Below are positions 43,801 through 50,935 of a stretch of 51,732 bases of DNA, piece after piece; position 1 is the stretch's first letter, and every line of letters begins with the position of its first letter. The DNA comes from Candidatus Olsenella pullistercoris (GTDB taxonomy: Bacteria > Actinomycetota > Coriobacteriia > Coriobacteriales > Atopobiaceae). A program made the translations under genes and the position numbers. The DNA lies in assembly GCA_019116525.1 (NCBI GenBank), contig DXBM01000011.1:1-51732 (forward strand), given 5' to 3'. The notes under the pieces were generated by a model, which made no database searches, had not been told where the DNA came from, and was given only the letters and a program-made list of their open reading frames with translations.

Positions 43801-44297
43801 AGATCGACAAGGCGGAGCACGGGGAGAGGCGGTATGAATATCGCCCGCCGACAGATAGCGTCCTGGAACGAGACGCCATGACAGCTCTGGAAATTGCCTC
43901 GCTGCTCAGCAAGTGCGAGAGCGTTACGGATGAGGCGAAGTTGCGAGATTATCGAGAGAAGATGTCCGGTCTTGGGCTGAGCGCTGCTCGGCAGGTTGCA
44001 GTGCTAGAGACGCTTCGGAATCCGCCTGCAGAGCCGCGTATGACAAAGCTTGCCCCGATTATGGGCGAACTATTTCCTGATACGAAGGCTGCCGTGGTCC
44101 AGGCTGTTAATGCGTCTAGTGAAATGCGCGAATGGACCGAGCGCGCGCGTGACGCCTTGCAGAGAGAGTGCGTGCAGGTTGAGCGTGGGCAGGTTGAGCG
44201 CGACATTATTCAAGCGCTTTTTGTCGGCTACCTGTACGTAGAGCAAAACGATGCCCACAAGTTGGAGAGGTGGGCTCGCGAAGGAGGGTTGTGGTGA
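40827..44297 (+). CDS. HerA/DUF87-type ATPase with Ser/Gly-rich insert
   Basis: An 1156-residue protein. Residues 1-275 are an alpha/beta region without a family I recognise. Residues about 276-450 are extremely rich in Ser, Thr, Gly, Gln and Asn, with repeated S-x-S and T-x-T patterns. From about 640 a HerA/FtsK-like motor follows: Walker A GSTGSGKSNAVY (about 648), VVEPAKGEYKDVF, Walker B LTVLEEAHNLLKR (about 873) and GFVIADQAPGLLD with arginine-rich RLPEGGDREL. HerA-type motors pump DNA or protein; in toxin loci they are linked to export or DNA processing. GGGGAGG precedes the ATG. It overlaps the toxin gene by four bases. Confidence 0.85.
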   Translation: MGIKGLVKKAAGKAGNAVSKLSSLSPDQLEKIEDAREKYLGTMPSADDPVANELTSRLIAAAGVEIYDAYLPQISKVYVPAESTAEYGGPFDSAHNERFINITKWVSDPEENSLEKLVNVYDVLSNERCNIALVFRRTRDAARVYLGVIDTENSDNNVNVESYIRRLEGALRGNFPGSEWSGGVVSGKIPCLGSLRDVSVASVSNIPTEKSERFVSQTIEKLLDGIVPRSRREEYTVILLATPTLDVEEQKLRLQQLYTGLAPYASWQTNYTYQESRSEGSSATVGVNAGLSVGRQAGTNQSLSAGGSVADSENRGVTDSESDSQQVSVSESQSDSTSHSDAQNESETSAWNVGVGAGVPTTPIQVGGGVSQGKTRGASVTDTTTQTATKGLSETVGTTTGRAVSNTLGRAVTRSLTNTVGNFASTNLGGNFGVNFARSSTVTATIGKNEGITQNHTNYAIKHALELLEKQMARLEQGSALGLWDFAAYVLSEDVTTASNVAHSYLALTQGEESFMSLASVNLWRGDVSGESAAQTICEYLCDLRHPLFGLNPDITKNQPNVLPYPAVVTATTTLTGKELARSLNFPRKSIAGLPVFECASFGRNVATFDERPLGQGVRLGNIYHMHRAEPTPVLLDKDSLTSHVFVTGSTGSGKSNAVYRLLEGAVAQGVGFLVVEPAKGEYKDVFGCDEGVSIFGTNPEYAPLLKLDPFSFPKGVHVLEHLDRLIEIFNVCWPMYAAMPAVLKNAVEKAYEDCGWELAASRNPYGDGLYPCFADVARNVREIIDSSEYDAENKGAYKGSLLTRLNSLTTGINGTVFSSDEIDAGELFDGRTIVDLSRVGSSETKSLLMGILVLKLQEHRMVQGMVHNSGLRHLTVLEEAHNLLKRTSTEQPAEGGNLLGKSVEMLSNAIAEMRTYGEGFVIADQAPGLLDASVIRNTNTKIVLRLPEGGDRELAGGSEALTDAQVTELARLPRGVAAVYQNDWIEAVLCKIDKAEHGERRYEYRPPTDSVLERDAMTALEIASLLSKCESVTDEAKLRDYREKMSGLGLSAARQVAVLETLRNPPAEPRMTKLAPIMGELFPDTKAAVVQAVNASSEMREWTERARDALQRECVQVERGQVERDIIQALFVGYLYVEQNDAHKLERWAREGGLW

Positions 44298-44842
44298 GTT
44301 TCAGGCATGGTTCAGAAGTCCGTGGAAGAAATGAGGTTGCTGGAGCGCGCGAGGAATCGGGGTCGTTTAACCCGGACGCGCGTATTGGGCGGTCTAGTGT
44401 AGAGGTGAGTGAGGGTGCGAGTGCGTTCTCGCCCGATAAGCGGGTTGAGGTGTATCACGGAGGTGCTTATCGAGATGTGTTCATTTCCGGTGGAGGGCGA
44501 GAAGCACATCACATTCCCGCCAACGAGGTGAATGGGCTTGAATCGAGAGACGGCCCGTGTATCTCGATGGATGCGAAGGACCATCGAAAGACGGCGAGCT
44601 GCGGTATATCAAAAGAGGCTCGGGAATATCGCAAAATGCAGCGCGAGCTAATTGAGGCCGGCGATTTTAAGGCTGCTCTTAAGATGGATATCGACGATAT
44701 CTTGTTTAGCAACAAGTTTGACGATGCGGAGAAATACAATGCTGGCCTTCATGAGGCCGCCGATTATGCAGAACGCATGGGTTTGATTCCCGATCAGGAA
44801 GGACTGTGGGATGCTCCAACTAACAGCCAATCCCCTAACTAA
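44294..44842 (+). CDS. Putative HNH/EndoVII-like nuclease toxin
   Basis: A 182-residue protein. The N-terminal 60 residues are flexible and hold two related motifs, SFNPDARIG (24-32) and AFSPDKRVE (44-52). The C-terminal part reads like a polymorphic-toxin nuclease: REAHHIPANEVNGL (His72, His73), GPCISMDAKDHRKTASCG (His97), then EYRKMQRELIEAGDFKAAL and MDIDDI, a pattern I associate with HHH/EndoVII-like toxins. GTG at 44294 is chosen for the AAGGAGGG before it; it overlaps the ATPase stop (GTGA). The next gene, in another frame, overlaps its last 32 bases and would be the immunity gene. Nuclease activity is inferred from the motif alone. Confidence 0.7.
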   Translation: MSFRHGSEVRGRNEVAGAREESGSFNPDARIGRSSVEVSEGASAFSPDKRVEVYHGGAYRDVFISGGGREAHHIPANEVNGLESRDGPCISMDAKDHRKTASCGISKEAREYRKMQRELIEAGDFKAALKMDIDDILFSNKFDDAEKYNAGLHEAADYAERMGLIPDQEGLWDAPTNSQSPN

Positions 44843-45200
44843 CGTGGGTCCCATCGAGCTCGGCGCCACCCGCGAGGCCGTCCGCGCTGCTGCGGGTCCC
44901 GAGTTCGAGGAGTTCAGGAAGTCCCCCTCCAGCGAGAACACGACCGACGACTACGGTTCGTTTCACGTCTACTACGACGAGAACGACGCCTGCGTCGCGG
45001 TGGAGGTGTTCCCGGAAAACGAGGTCGTGGTCGATGGGGAGGTCGTCTTCCCAACCACGCTAGAAAAGGCCGCCGCCGCAATCCCGTCCCTTGAGCGCGA
45101 TGACGACGGGCTGATCTCAACCGAGAAGTCGATTGGAATCTACGCGCCCTACGGCGAGATGGAGAGCATCCTGTTCGGTGTGCAGGGCTACTACGACTAG
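44811..45200 (+). CDS. Putative immunity protein to the adjacent toxin
   Basis: A 129-residue, strongly acidic protein with no known motif: NPLTNVGPIELGATREAVRA, DDYGSFHVYYDENDACVAVEVFP and SIGIYAPYGEMESILFGVQGYYD. Small acidic proteins encoded right after a toxin are typical immunity proteins. GGAAGG lies 6 bases before the ATG, inside the toxin gene, and the two coding regions overlap by 32 bases, which would couple their translation. It ends 31 bases from the convergent EamA gene. Confidence 0.7.
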   Translation: MLQLTANPLTNVGPIELGATREAVRAAAGPEFEEFRKSPSSENTTDDYGSFHVYYDENDACVAVEVFPENEVVVDGEVVFPTTLEKAAAAIPSLERDDDGLISTEKSIGIYAPYGEMESILFGVQGYYD

Positions 45201-45231
45201 CGGTTCTTCTCGCCGTCGCCTCTTCCCGCCC

Positions 45232-46095
45232 TCACTCCGCCGCGAGGTACGCCCCCGCTGCCATGATCGCCAGGGCAACCCAAAACGACGGCTCCGGCCA
45301 CTCCCGGAAAAGCGCGAGCGACAGCCCCGCGCCGATAAACGGCGCAATCGCGTAGTAGGCGCTGGTCTTTGCCGCACCCAGCTGCCGCTGGGCGTAGACG
45401 TAGAAGAAGATGCTGAGGCCATAGGCGAGAAAGCCCAGAAGGAGTGACCCGAGCACATAGGGCAGCGCCGGGAGGGACTCGCCCACCGCGAAGGCTATCA
45501 CAAGAGAGCCGAGGCCTGAGCCAAACCCCTTGAGCACCACGATTTCCAACGGGTCGCTCTGCGACATCATGCGTGTGCAGTTGTTCTCGAATCCCCAGCA
45601 GACGCAGGCGGCAAGCACCAGCAGGGAGCCGGAGGAGAAGCTCAGGCTCGACGCGTCCTCGAAGGAGAGGATTAGGCTCGAGAGGGTGATGAGGCCAATG
45701 GCGATCCACAGGCGCCGGCTGATCGCCTCCCTGAACACGAGGAGCGCAATCAGCGAGGTCGCCACGATTTCAAAGTTATTGAGGAGCGAGGCGTTGGCCG
45801 AGGTCGTGGTCGCGAGACCCGCCATGAGGCAGATGGGCGCCGCTATGTCCAGGGCGATCATCCCCACCGTGTAAGGAAGGTCCTTGCGGGTGAGCCGCTG
45901 CTCGGAGGCGCCGAGGCCCGCCTGCCGTCGGATGACGCCCAGAAGCAGCATGCCCAGTCCGGCGCCCAAATAGAGCAGGGCTGCCATCATCGTGGGAGAG
46001 ACATCGCCGAGCAGGACCTTGGAGACGGGGGAGCTGATGGCATAGAGCGCCGCCGCAAGAAGTGCCCAGACGATGGAGACTCGCCTCTCGCTCAC
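45232..46095 (-). CDS. EamA/DMT family transporter
   Basis: A 287-residue drug/metabolite transporter with ten hydrophobic helices in two EamA halves (IVWALLAAALYAISSPVSKVLL and LLVLAACVCWGFENNCTRMM). The DMT signature NFEIVATSLIALLVFREAI ends half one, and the second half ends YYAIAPFIGAGLSLALFREWP. The substrate cannot be told; export of an amino acid or metabolite is usual. The GTG start has AAGGAGG six bases upstream. It appears single and convergent with the toxin cassette. Confidence 0.9.
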   Translation of the reverse strand: MSERRVSIVWALLAAALYAISSPVSKVLLGDVSPTMMAALLYLGAGLGMLLLGVIRRQAGLGASEQRLTRKDLPYTVGMIALDIAAPICLMAGLATTTSANASLLNNFEIVATSLIALLVFREAISRRLWIAIGLITLSSLILSFEDASSLSFSSGSLLVLAACVCWGFENNCTRMMSQSDPLEIVVLKGFGSGLGSLVIAFAVGESLPALPYVLGSLLLGFLAYGLSIFFYVYAQRQLGAAKTSAYYAIAPFIGAGLSLALFREWPEPSFWVALAIMAAGAYLAAE

Positions 46096-46218
46096 ATGAC
46101 CTCCTTGCTCCGGCCGTCGTAACGCGAAAAGGTGGGCGCATGGCGCGAAGGTAGCGTCCTCACATCAGGGCCCGGACGCGAGGCGGCGTCCGGGCCCGTT
46201 GTCCTTCTCGCCAAGCGC

Positions 46219-46251
46219 GATGATACGAAGGGACTGTCCCTTCGTATCATC
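46219..46251 (-). terminator. 15-bp hairpin touching the stop of the reductase fusion
   Basis: Arms 46219-46233 and 46237-46251 (GATGATACGAAGGGA type) are exact reverse complements with loop CTG. The right arm abuts the TAG stop (46253-46251). It closes the large reductase gene on the minus strand, but no U-tract follows. Confidence 0.6.
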
Positions 46252-48830
46252 TAGCAGGTTGCTCCGCCGACCACGGTCTTGTTGAGGATGGCCTCCTTGT
46301 CGATGGGGGTCGTCAGCAGCCTCTCCTGCACGTAGTCAAAGCCGAGGCGCGCCACGGTGTCGGCAAAGCGCTCGCCGCTCTGCCCCTCGTCGCGGAAGAA
46401 GAGGATGGCGCGCTCCACGACGTCCATGACCTCGTCCTCGTTGGTGAAGATCTTCTCGAGCGCGCGTCCGTGCGCGGTCTTCTTGCCCCAGCGTCCGCCG
46501 ATGTAGACCTTGTACCCGGCGAGACCCTCGGTCACGGCCCCGAACGGGCACGCGCCCACGCAGCGTCCGCAGTGGTTGCACGCAGAGCCGTCGATCATGA
46601 CCTTGCCGTCCGGCCCGATCTGCGCGTCGCCCATCGGGCATGCCCTCACGACCTGGCAGACCTTGCACGCGCGGCACTTCTCGAGGTCAACCTGCGGCAC
46701 GCGCTGGCCAACGATGCCCAGGTCGTTGAGGTCGGGCTTGACGCACATGTTGGGGCACCCGCCCACGGCGATCTTGAACTTGTGGGGAAGCTCGACGCCG
46801 TGGTAGCCAACGTAGAAGCGCTCATGGAGCTTCTCGGAGAGGCCAAAGGTGTCGATGAGCCCGTACTGGCACGTGGTTCCCTTGCAGCTCACGACAGGGC
46901 GAACCTTGGATCCGGTGCCGCCCGCGTCGAGGCCGTGCTCCCGCAGGAACGCGATGCACTCCTCGATCCGCTCATAGCGGACCCCCTGGATCTCGAGCGT
47001 GAGACGCGTGGTCATCGTGACCTCGCCGGAGCCAAAGCGCTCGCTCGCCTCGGCCACGACCTTCTGCTCCTCGGCGGCGAGCTTGCCGTTGCGCGTGATG
47101 ACGCGCACGTTGAAGACGTCGTCAAAGCGCTTGTCCTGGAGGCAGCCCAGCCCCTTGAGGCGCTTGATCTCCGCCGCCGGGAGCTTTGCGCCGGCCGGTC
47201 GCGGCACGTGCACCTCGTTGAAGGTGACGCCACCCTCGAGCACACGCGTTGCCGTGTAGCCGGCGGCCTTGAGGCGGTTCTGCGCAAAGTAGCCGCGCTT
47301 GCCCTTGGCACAGACGAGAAGGAGCTTGGCGTTGCGCGGCACCCCGCCGATGCCGTCGGGCCCGATCTTGGTGAGGTCCACCCAGCGGGCGCCGGGAATC
47401 GTGGGCGCGGGCAGCACGTCAACGACCTCGTAGCCCTCGGCGGCGCCGGCGGCGTACTCGGCGGGCGTGAGGCTCTCGAGCTCGCCGTCGAGCTTGTTCT
47501 CAAGGGTGTAGGCGGCGGTGACGAGCGGGTTGATGGCGGTCGAGAAGGGCGGCGCGTAGGAGAAGTCCATCATGTCGAGGTCGTCCACGGAAAGCCCCTG
47601 GCTGAGCGACACGACCATCGCGTCCACGACCTTGTCGACGGCCCCTGCGCCGAGCACCTGAACCCCCAGCAGCCGGCGCGTCTTCCTGCACGCGATGAGC
47701 TTGATGAAGAAGCTCGACGAGCCAGGGTAGTAGTGAGCCTTGTCGTCCACCACGCAGACGACCGAGACGGGGTCCATGCCCGCCTCGCGCGCCGCGGCCT
47801 CGGTGAGGCCCGTGCGGCCCCCGTTCAGGGTGGGCAGCAGACGAACCACGCCCGTGCCGAGCGCGCCCGGGTAGGCGGTTGGCCTGTCGGTGAGCGTGAG
47901 GGCCAGGGCGCGCGCGGCGATGTTCGCGGTCGAGCCCATCGCGCTCCACTGCGGCGCGCCGGTGACGCGATTGCGGACCTCGGCGCAGTCGCCGGCGGCG
48001 TAGACGTTGGGGAGGTTGGTGGCCATGTGCTCGTCGACAAGGACACAGCCCTTGAGCAGCTCAATCCCCGATCCCTCGAGCCAGGCGGTCGCCGGGCGGA
48101 TGCCGATGGCGAGAACGACCACGTCGGCCGGGAGCGTCCCCGCGCTCGTCTCAACGCGCTCGGCGCGCCCTTCTCCTGTGATGCCCGTGAGCGAGGCAGA
48201 GGTAACGACGCGCACCCCAGCGGCCTTGAGCTGGCGCTTGGCGAAGTCGGCCATCTCGGGGTCAAAGACGTTGGGGAGAATCTGCGGCATGGCGTCGACC
48301 ACCGTGACGGAGAGGCCCCGGGCGAGCAGGGCCTCGACGCACTCGAGCCCGATGAAGCCGGCCCCCACCACCACGGCGCGACGACAGCCGTTCTCCTCCA
48401 CGTAGTCCCGCAGCGCGCAGGCATCGTCGGGCGTGCGCAGGCAGAAGACGCCCGGAAGGTCCGTCCCCGGAACGGGCGGCACGAAGGGCGTCGCGCCCGT
48501 TGCGATGACCAGGCGGTCGTACTTCTCGGTGCCCGCGGAGCCGTCCGCCCTGCGCACGCTCACCTCGTGCGCGGCGGCATCGAGCGCGGTGGCCTCCACG
48601 CCCGTCTCGACCTCCACGCCGGTGAGCCCCTCGTACGCCTGGGGCGTGTTGACGATTAGCCCCTCGCGCGAGGGGATGTCACCGCTCACGTAGTATGGCA
48701 GGCCGCAGCCCGCGTAGCTGATGTCCTGACCCTTGGTGATGACCTTGACCTCTGCCGAGCGGTCGCGGCGCTTGATCTTTGCCGCTGCCTTGGTTCCGGC
48801 AGCGACTCCGCCAACAATCAGGTACCTCAT
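46251..48830 (-). CDS. CoA-disulfide reductase-rhodanese-siroheme reductase fusion
   Basis: An 859-residue, four-part protein. Residues 1 to about 440 are an FAD/NAD(P)-linked CoA-disulfide reductase-like part (YLIVGGVAAGTKAAAKIKR, active Cys42 in SYAGCGLPYY, VVVGAGFIGLECVEALL). A rhodanese domain follows with Cys507 in the loop VCAKGKRGY. Then comes a siroheme/4Fe-4S sulfite- or nitrite-reductase-like domain (VVSCKGTTCQYGLID near 648 and GGCPNMCVKPDLND near 690). Two ferredoxin clusters (KCRACKVCQVVRACP, CNHCGRCVGACP) precede the C-terminus. Together these suggest NAD(P)H-driven reduction of sulfite, polysulfide or persulfide in one chain. ATG at 48830 has GAGAGGAA upstream; the frame extends to 49025 into the promoter region. 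Transcribed alone, divergent from the NifX gene. Confidence 0.85.
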   Translation of the reverse strand: MRYLIVGGVAAGTKAAAKIKRRDRSAEVKVITKGQDISYAGCGLPYYVSGDIPSREGLIVNTPQAYEGLTGVEVETGVEATALDAAAHEVSVRRADGSAGTEKYDRLVIATGATPFVPPVPGTDLPGVFCLRTPDDACALRDYVEENGCRRAVVVGAGFIGLECVEALLARGLSVTVVDAMPQILPNVFDPEMADFAKRQLKAAGVRVVTSASLTGITGEGRAERVETSAGTLPADVVVLAIGIRPATAWLEGSGIELLKGCVLVDEHMATNLPNVYAAGDCAEVRNRVTGAPQWSAMGSTANIAARALALTLTDRPTAYPGALGTGVVRLLPTLNGGRTGLTEAAAREAGMDPVSVVCVVDDKAHYYPGSSSFFIKLIACRKTRRLLGVQVLGAGAVDKVVDAMVVSLSQGLSVDDLDMMDFSYAPPFSTAINPLVTAAYTLENKLDGELESLTPAEYAAGAAEGYEVVDVLPAPTIPGARWVDLTKIGPDGIGGVPRNAKLLLVCAKGKRGYFAQNRLKAAGYTATRVLEGGVTFNEVHVPRPAGAKLPAAEIKRLKGLGCLQDKRFDDVFNVRVITRNGKLAAEEQKVVAEASERFGSGEVTMTTRLTLEIQGVRYERIEECIAFLREHGLDAGGTGSKVRPVVSCKGTTCQYGLIDTFGLSEKLHERFYVGYHGVELPHKFKIAVGGCPNMCVKPDLNDLGIVGQRVPQVDLEKCRACKVCQVVRACPMGDAQIGPDGKVMIDGSACNHCGRCVGACPFGAVTEGLAGYKVYIGGRWGKKTAHGRALEKIFTNEDEVMDVVERAILFFRDEGQSGERFADTVARLGFDYVQERLLTTPIDKEAILNKTVVGGATC

Positions 48831-49039
48831 GGCGTTCCTCTCCCTGGGCGCCGCCTTGCGCGACGCGTCTACGGCAACCATCGTATATCCGCCGAGGGTC
48901 GTGGCCTCGCGGTTTTGCGTGGACGGCGCGCGCTGCCCCGCGCCCGGGCGTGCTCGCCGCCAGCATCCGCCCGCGTGCGGTGCCCTGTGGCAGAATGTGA
49001 GCAACCGACACGGGCGTGAGCCCAATGAGAGGAGCTTCC

Positions 49040-49402
49040 ATGAAGGTTGCCATCCCCACCCTTGGCAAGGGCGGACTCGACTGCGAGCGCTCTGGCCACT
49101 TCGGCCACTGCGACTGCTTCACCGTCGTTGACGTGGAGGACGGCGCGGTCGGCGCCGTGAGCGTCATCGACAATCCTCCCCACGTGGAGGGCGGCTGCAT
49201 GCGCCCCGTGGCGCTGCTCGCCGAGAACGGCATCGACGCGATCGTTGCTGCGGGCATGGGCATGCGCCCGATGATGGGCTTCGCGCAGGCGGGCATCACC
49301 GTCTACTTTGAGAACCAGACGCCGGGCGTGGGCGACGTCGCCCAGATGGCGGCCGCTGGCACCCTCCCGGTCATGGGCGAGGAGCACGCCTGCCACCACT
49401 AG
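49040..49402 (+). CDS. NifX/NifB-like dinitrogenase cofactor domain protein
   Basis: A 121-residue protein of the NifX/NifB/VnfX cofactor-binding family. It has KVAIPTLGKGGLDCERSGHFGHCDCF and GGCMRPVALLAENGIDAIVAAGMG, with Cys and His clusters typical of the metal-cluster-binding members, and ends HACHH. Nothing here suggests nitrogen fixation; these small proteins occur widely in anaerobes with metal- or sulfur-related genes. GAGAGGAG precedes the ATG. It diverges from the reductase fusion across a 209-bp region and may carry or deliver a metal cluster for it, which is inference. Confidence 0.9.
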   Translation: MKVAIPTLGKGGLDCERSGHFGHCDCFTVVDVEDGAVGAVSVIDNPPHVEGGCMRPVALLAENGIDAIVAAGMGMRPMMGFAQAGITVYFENQTPGVGDVAQMAAAGTLPVMGEEHACHH

Positions 49403-49466
49403 GCGTTGCGCGCCCTGGCCCTTGGAGCGGGGCGTCTCGCCCTCGGTATGCCCGCCCTCGGACAAG

Positions 49467-49586
49467 TGTTGGGTGGTTTTGAGTGGAGGCCGTGAGTAGC
49501 CAGCTCACTCAGGCGAGCAAAATCGCTGGTGAGAGACTTGGCTGTACAGCGTGCTACTCGGGGACCACTCGCAGAACCACCCAACA
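49467..49586. repeat. 120-bp inverted-repeat structure
   Basis: TGTTGGGTGGTT (49467-49478) is mirrored by AACCACCCAACA (49575-49586), and further in GAGTGG matches CCACTC and GAGTAGCC matches GCTACTC, giving about 40-bp imperfect arms. It fills most of the 235-bp space between the NifX-like gene and the chelatase-like gene. Its RNA would fold as one long hairpin ending 52 bases before the chelatase start. Confidence 0.7.
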
Positions 49587-49637
49587 AATGAATGCAGAAC
49601 GAATGATGGACCATACACGGATGACGGGGGCGTGCTC

Positions 49638-50345
49638 ATGGCCCTGCAAGGCCTGGTCATAGCTGGCTGCCTCTCTGGCGAGAGGGGGAACGCGAGCGCG
49701 GAGACGCTCGTGAGCGAGCTTGCGCTGGCGATAGGAGCCGACGTGACGTTGCGCGCCCGCACAGGAGGGCGCCCCGTGGGCCCGACGGTGATCGAGGCCC
49801 TTGCGGGGCTGCGGTCCCGCGGGGTCGGGCATGCGCTCGTCGTCACCACTCACTTGGCCAATGGCCGTCTTCACCGCGCGTGCGCGAGGGACGTGGCCCG
49901 CGCCGCCCCGGGCTTCGACGAGCTGCGCCTTGCCCCGCCCCTGCTTGCGGCCGAGCAGGACTATGCCGTCGTGGCCGCCGCGCTCGACGCCGCCCTTCCC
50001 GAGCGGCCCGCGCGCGTCATCGCGCTCGCAGGCCATCGTGGCGCGGAGTGCGAGGCGGCGCTGGCCACCCTCGAGCGAGCGCTGCTCGATCTTGGCAGGG
50101 GCGACGTGATCCTGGGCGCGCCTGCCCCCCTTGCCGAGCGCTTGGCGAGGCGGCCCGAGCGAAGGGTCCTTCTCGGTCCGCTTCTGATGGCGCTTGGCCA
50201 TCACGCCCGCCACGACGTCCTGTCCAGCCTTCGCGCCGAGCTCGTGCGTGCCGGCGCGGACGTGACCGTATGGCCGCATGCGCTCGTTGAGCTGATCGCC
50301 GTGCGCGCCCTTATAGTTGACCATGCGAGAAGGGAACTTCCATGA
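49638..50345 (+). CDS. CbiK-like sirohydrochlorin chelatase family protein
   Basis: A 235-residue protein resembling anaerobic sirohydrochlorin cobaltochelatase CbiK: PTVIEALAGLRSRGVGHALVVTTHL, LAGHRGAECEAAL (His of the first active-site motif) and LLGPLLMALGHHARHDVLSSL (His motif two). The N-terminal HGT/SFGT segment of CbiK is degenerate (IAGCLSGERGNASAET). In the family it inserts Co2+ or Fe2+ into sirohydrochlorin. Only two genes away lies a siroheme-type reductase, so ferrochelation for siroheme is a reasonable guess. ATG at 49638 is chosen since the first family residues follow it; the frame opens at 49551 inside the repeat. Its stop overlaps yfcE (ATGA). Confidence 0.72.
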   Translation: MALQGLVIAGCLSGERGNASAETLVSELALAIGADVTLRARTGGRPVGPTVIEALAGLRSRGVGHALVVTTHLANGRLHRACARDVARAAPGFDELRLAPPLLAAEQDYAVVAAALDAALPERPARVIALAGHRGAECEAALATLERALLDLGRGDVILGAPAPLAERLARRPERRVLLGPLLMALGHHARHDVLSSLRAELVRAGADVTVWPHALVELIAVRALIVDHARRELP

Positions 50346-50893
50346 AGCTTGTGATTGCCTCCGACATCCACGGCGCGGCCGACGCCTGTGCCCGACTCAT
50401 GTCCGCCATCGAGGCCGAGAGCCCCGACCGCGTGGTTCTTCTCGGCGACCTGCTCTATCACGGGCCGCGCAACGACCTGCCGGCCGACTACGCCCCCAAG
50501 CGCGTGATCGAGATGCTCAACTCCCTGGCCGACCGCGTGATCGCCGTGCGAGGCAACTGTGAGGCCGAGGTGGACCAGATGGTCCTCTCCTTCCCGTGCA
50601 TGGCCGACCACAACGTCCTGCTTGACCCCACTGCGGAGGGTGGTCCCGTCACGCTCTTCCTCACGCACGGCCATGTGTACGGGCCCGGGTACCACAACAG
50701 CGTTGATCGCTGGCCCGCGCTGCCCGAGCGCGCGGCGATCGTCTACGGGCACACGCACATCAAGGTGAACGAGGGGAGTGCGAAGCACCCCGGCGCGTGG
50801 GTCTTCAACCCCGGATCGGTGGGCATTCCCAAGGACGGGACCGCGAGCTTTGGTATCTACGAGAACGGTCGATTTGAGCATCGCCTGCTGTAG
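50342..50893 (+). CDS. yfcE: YfcE-like phosphodiesterase (MJ0936 family)
   Basis: A 183-residue metallophosphoesterase. The metal ligands are in order SDIHGAA, LLGDLLYHGPRND, RGNCEAE, LTHGHVYG and YGHTHIKV, followed by NPGSVGIPK, the layout of E. coli YfcE. The family hydrolyses phosphodiesters with Mn2+ in vitro; the natural substrate is unknown. It overlaps the chelatase gene by four bases and so is co-translated with it. A 150-bp inverted-repeat element follows 42 bases after the stop and may end the transcript. Confidence 0.92.
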   Translation: MKLVIASDIHGAADACARLMSAIEAESPDRVVLLGDLLYHGPRNDLPADYAPKRVIEMLNSLADRVIAVRGNCEAEVDQMVLSFPCMADHNVLLDPTAEGGPVTLFLTHGHVYGPGYHNSVDRWPALPERAAIVYGHTHIKVNEGSAKHPGAWVFNPGSVGIPKDGTASFGIYENGRFEHRLL

Positions 50894-50935
50894 GAGCCCG
50901 TGCGGGGAGCTCGGGGAGGCTGTTGCCGTCCGCCC

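Noticed and set aside
46470-48659. 729-codon plus-strand open frame opposite the reductase fusion
   Set aside because: Same reason: antisense of a multi-domain gene with intact motifs; no ribosome site or family text.
49551-49637. Longer N-terminus for the CbiK-like protein
   Set aside because: It begins inside the 120-bp hairpin, has no ribosome site and adds residues unlike the family.
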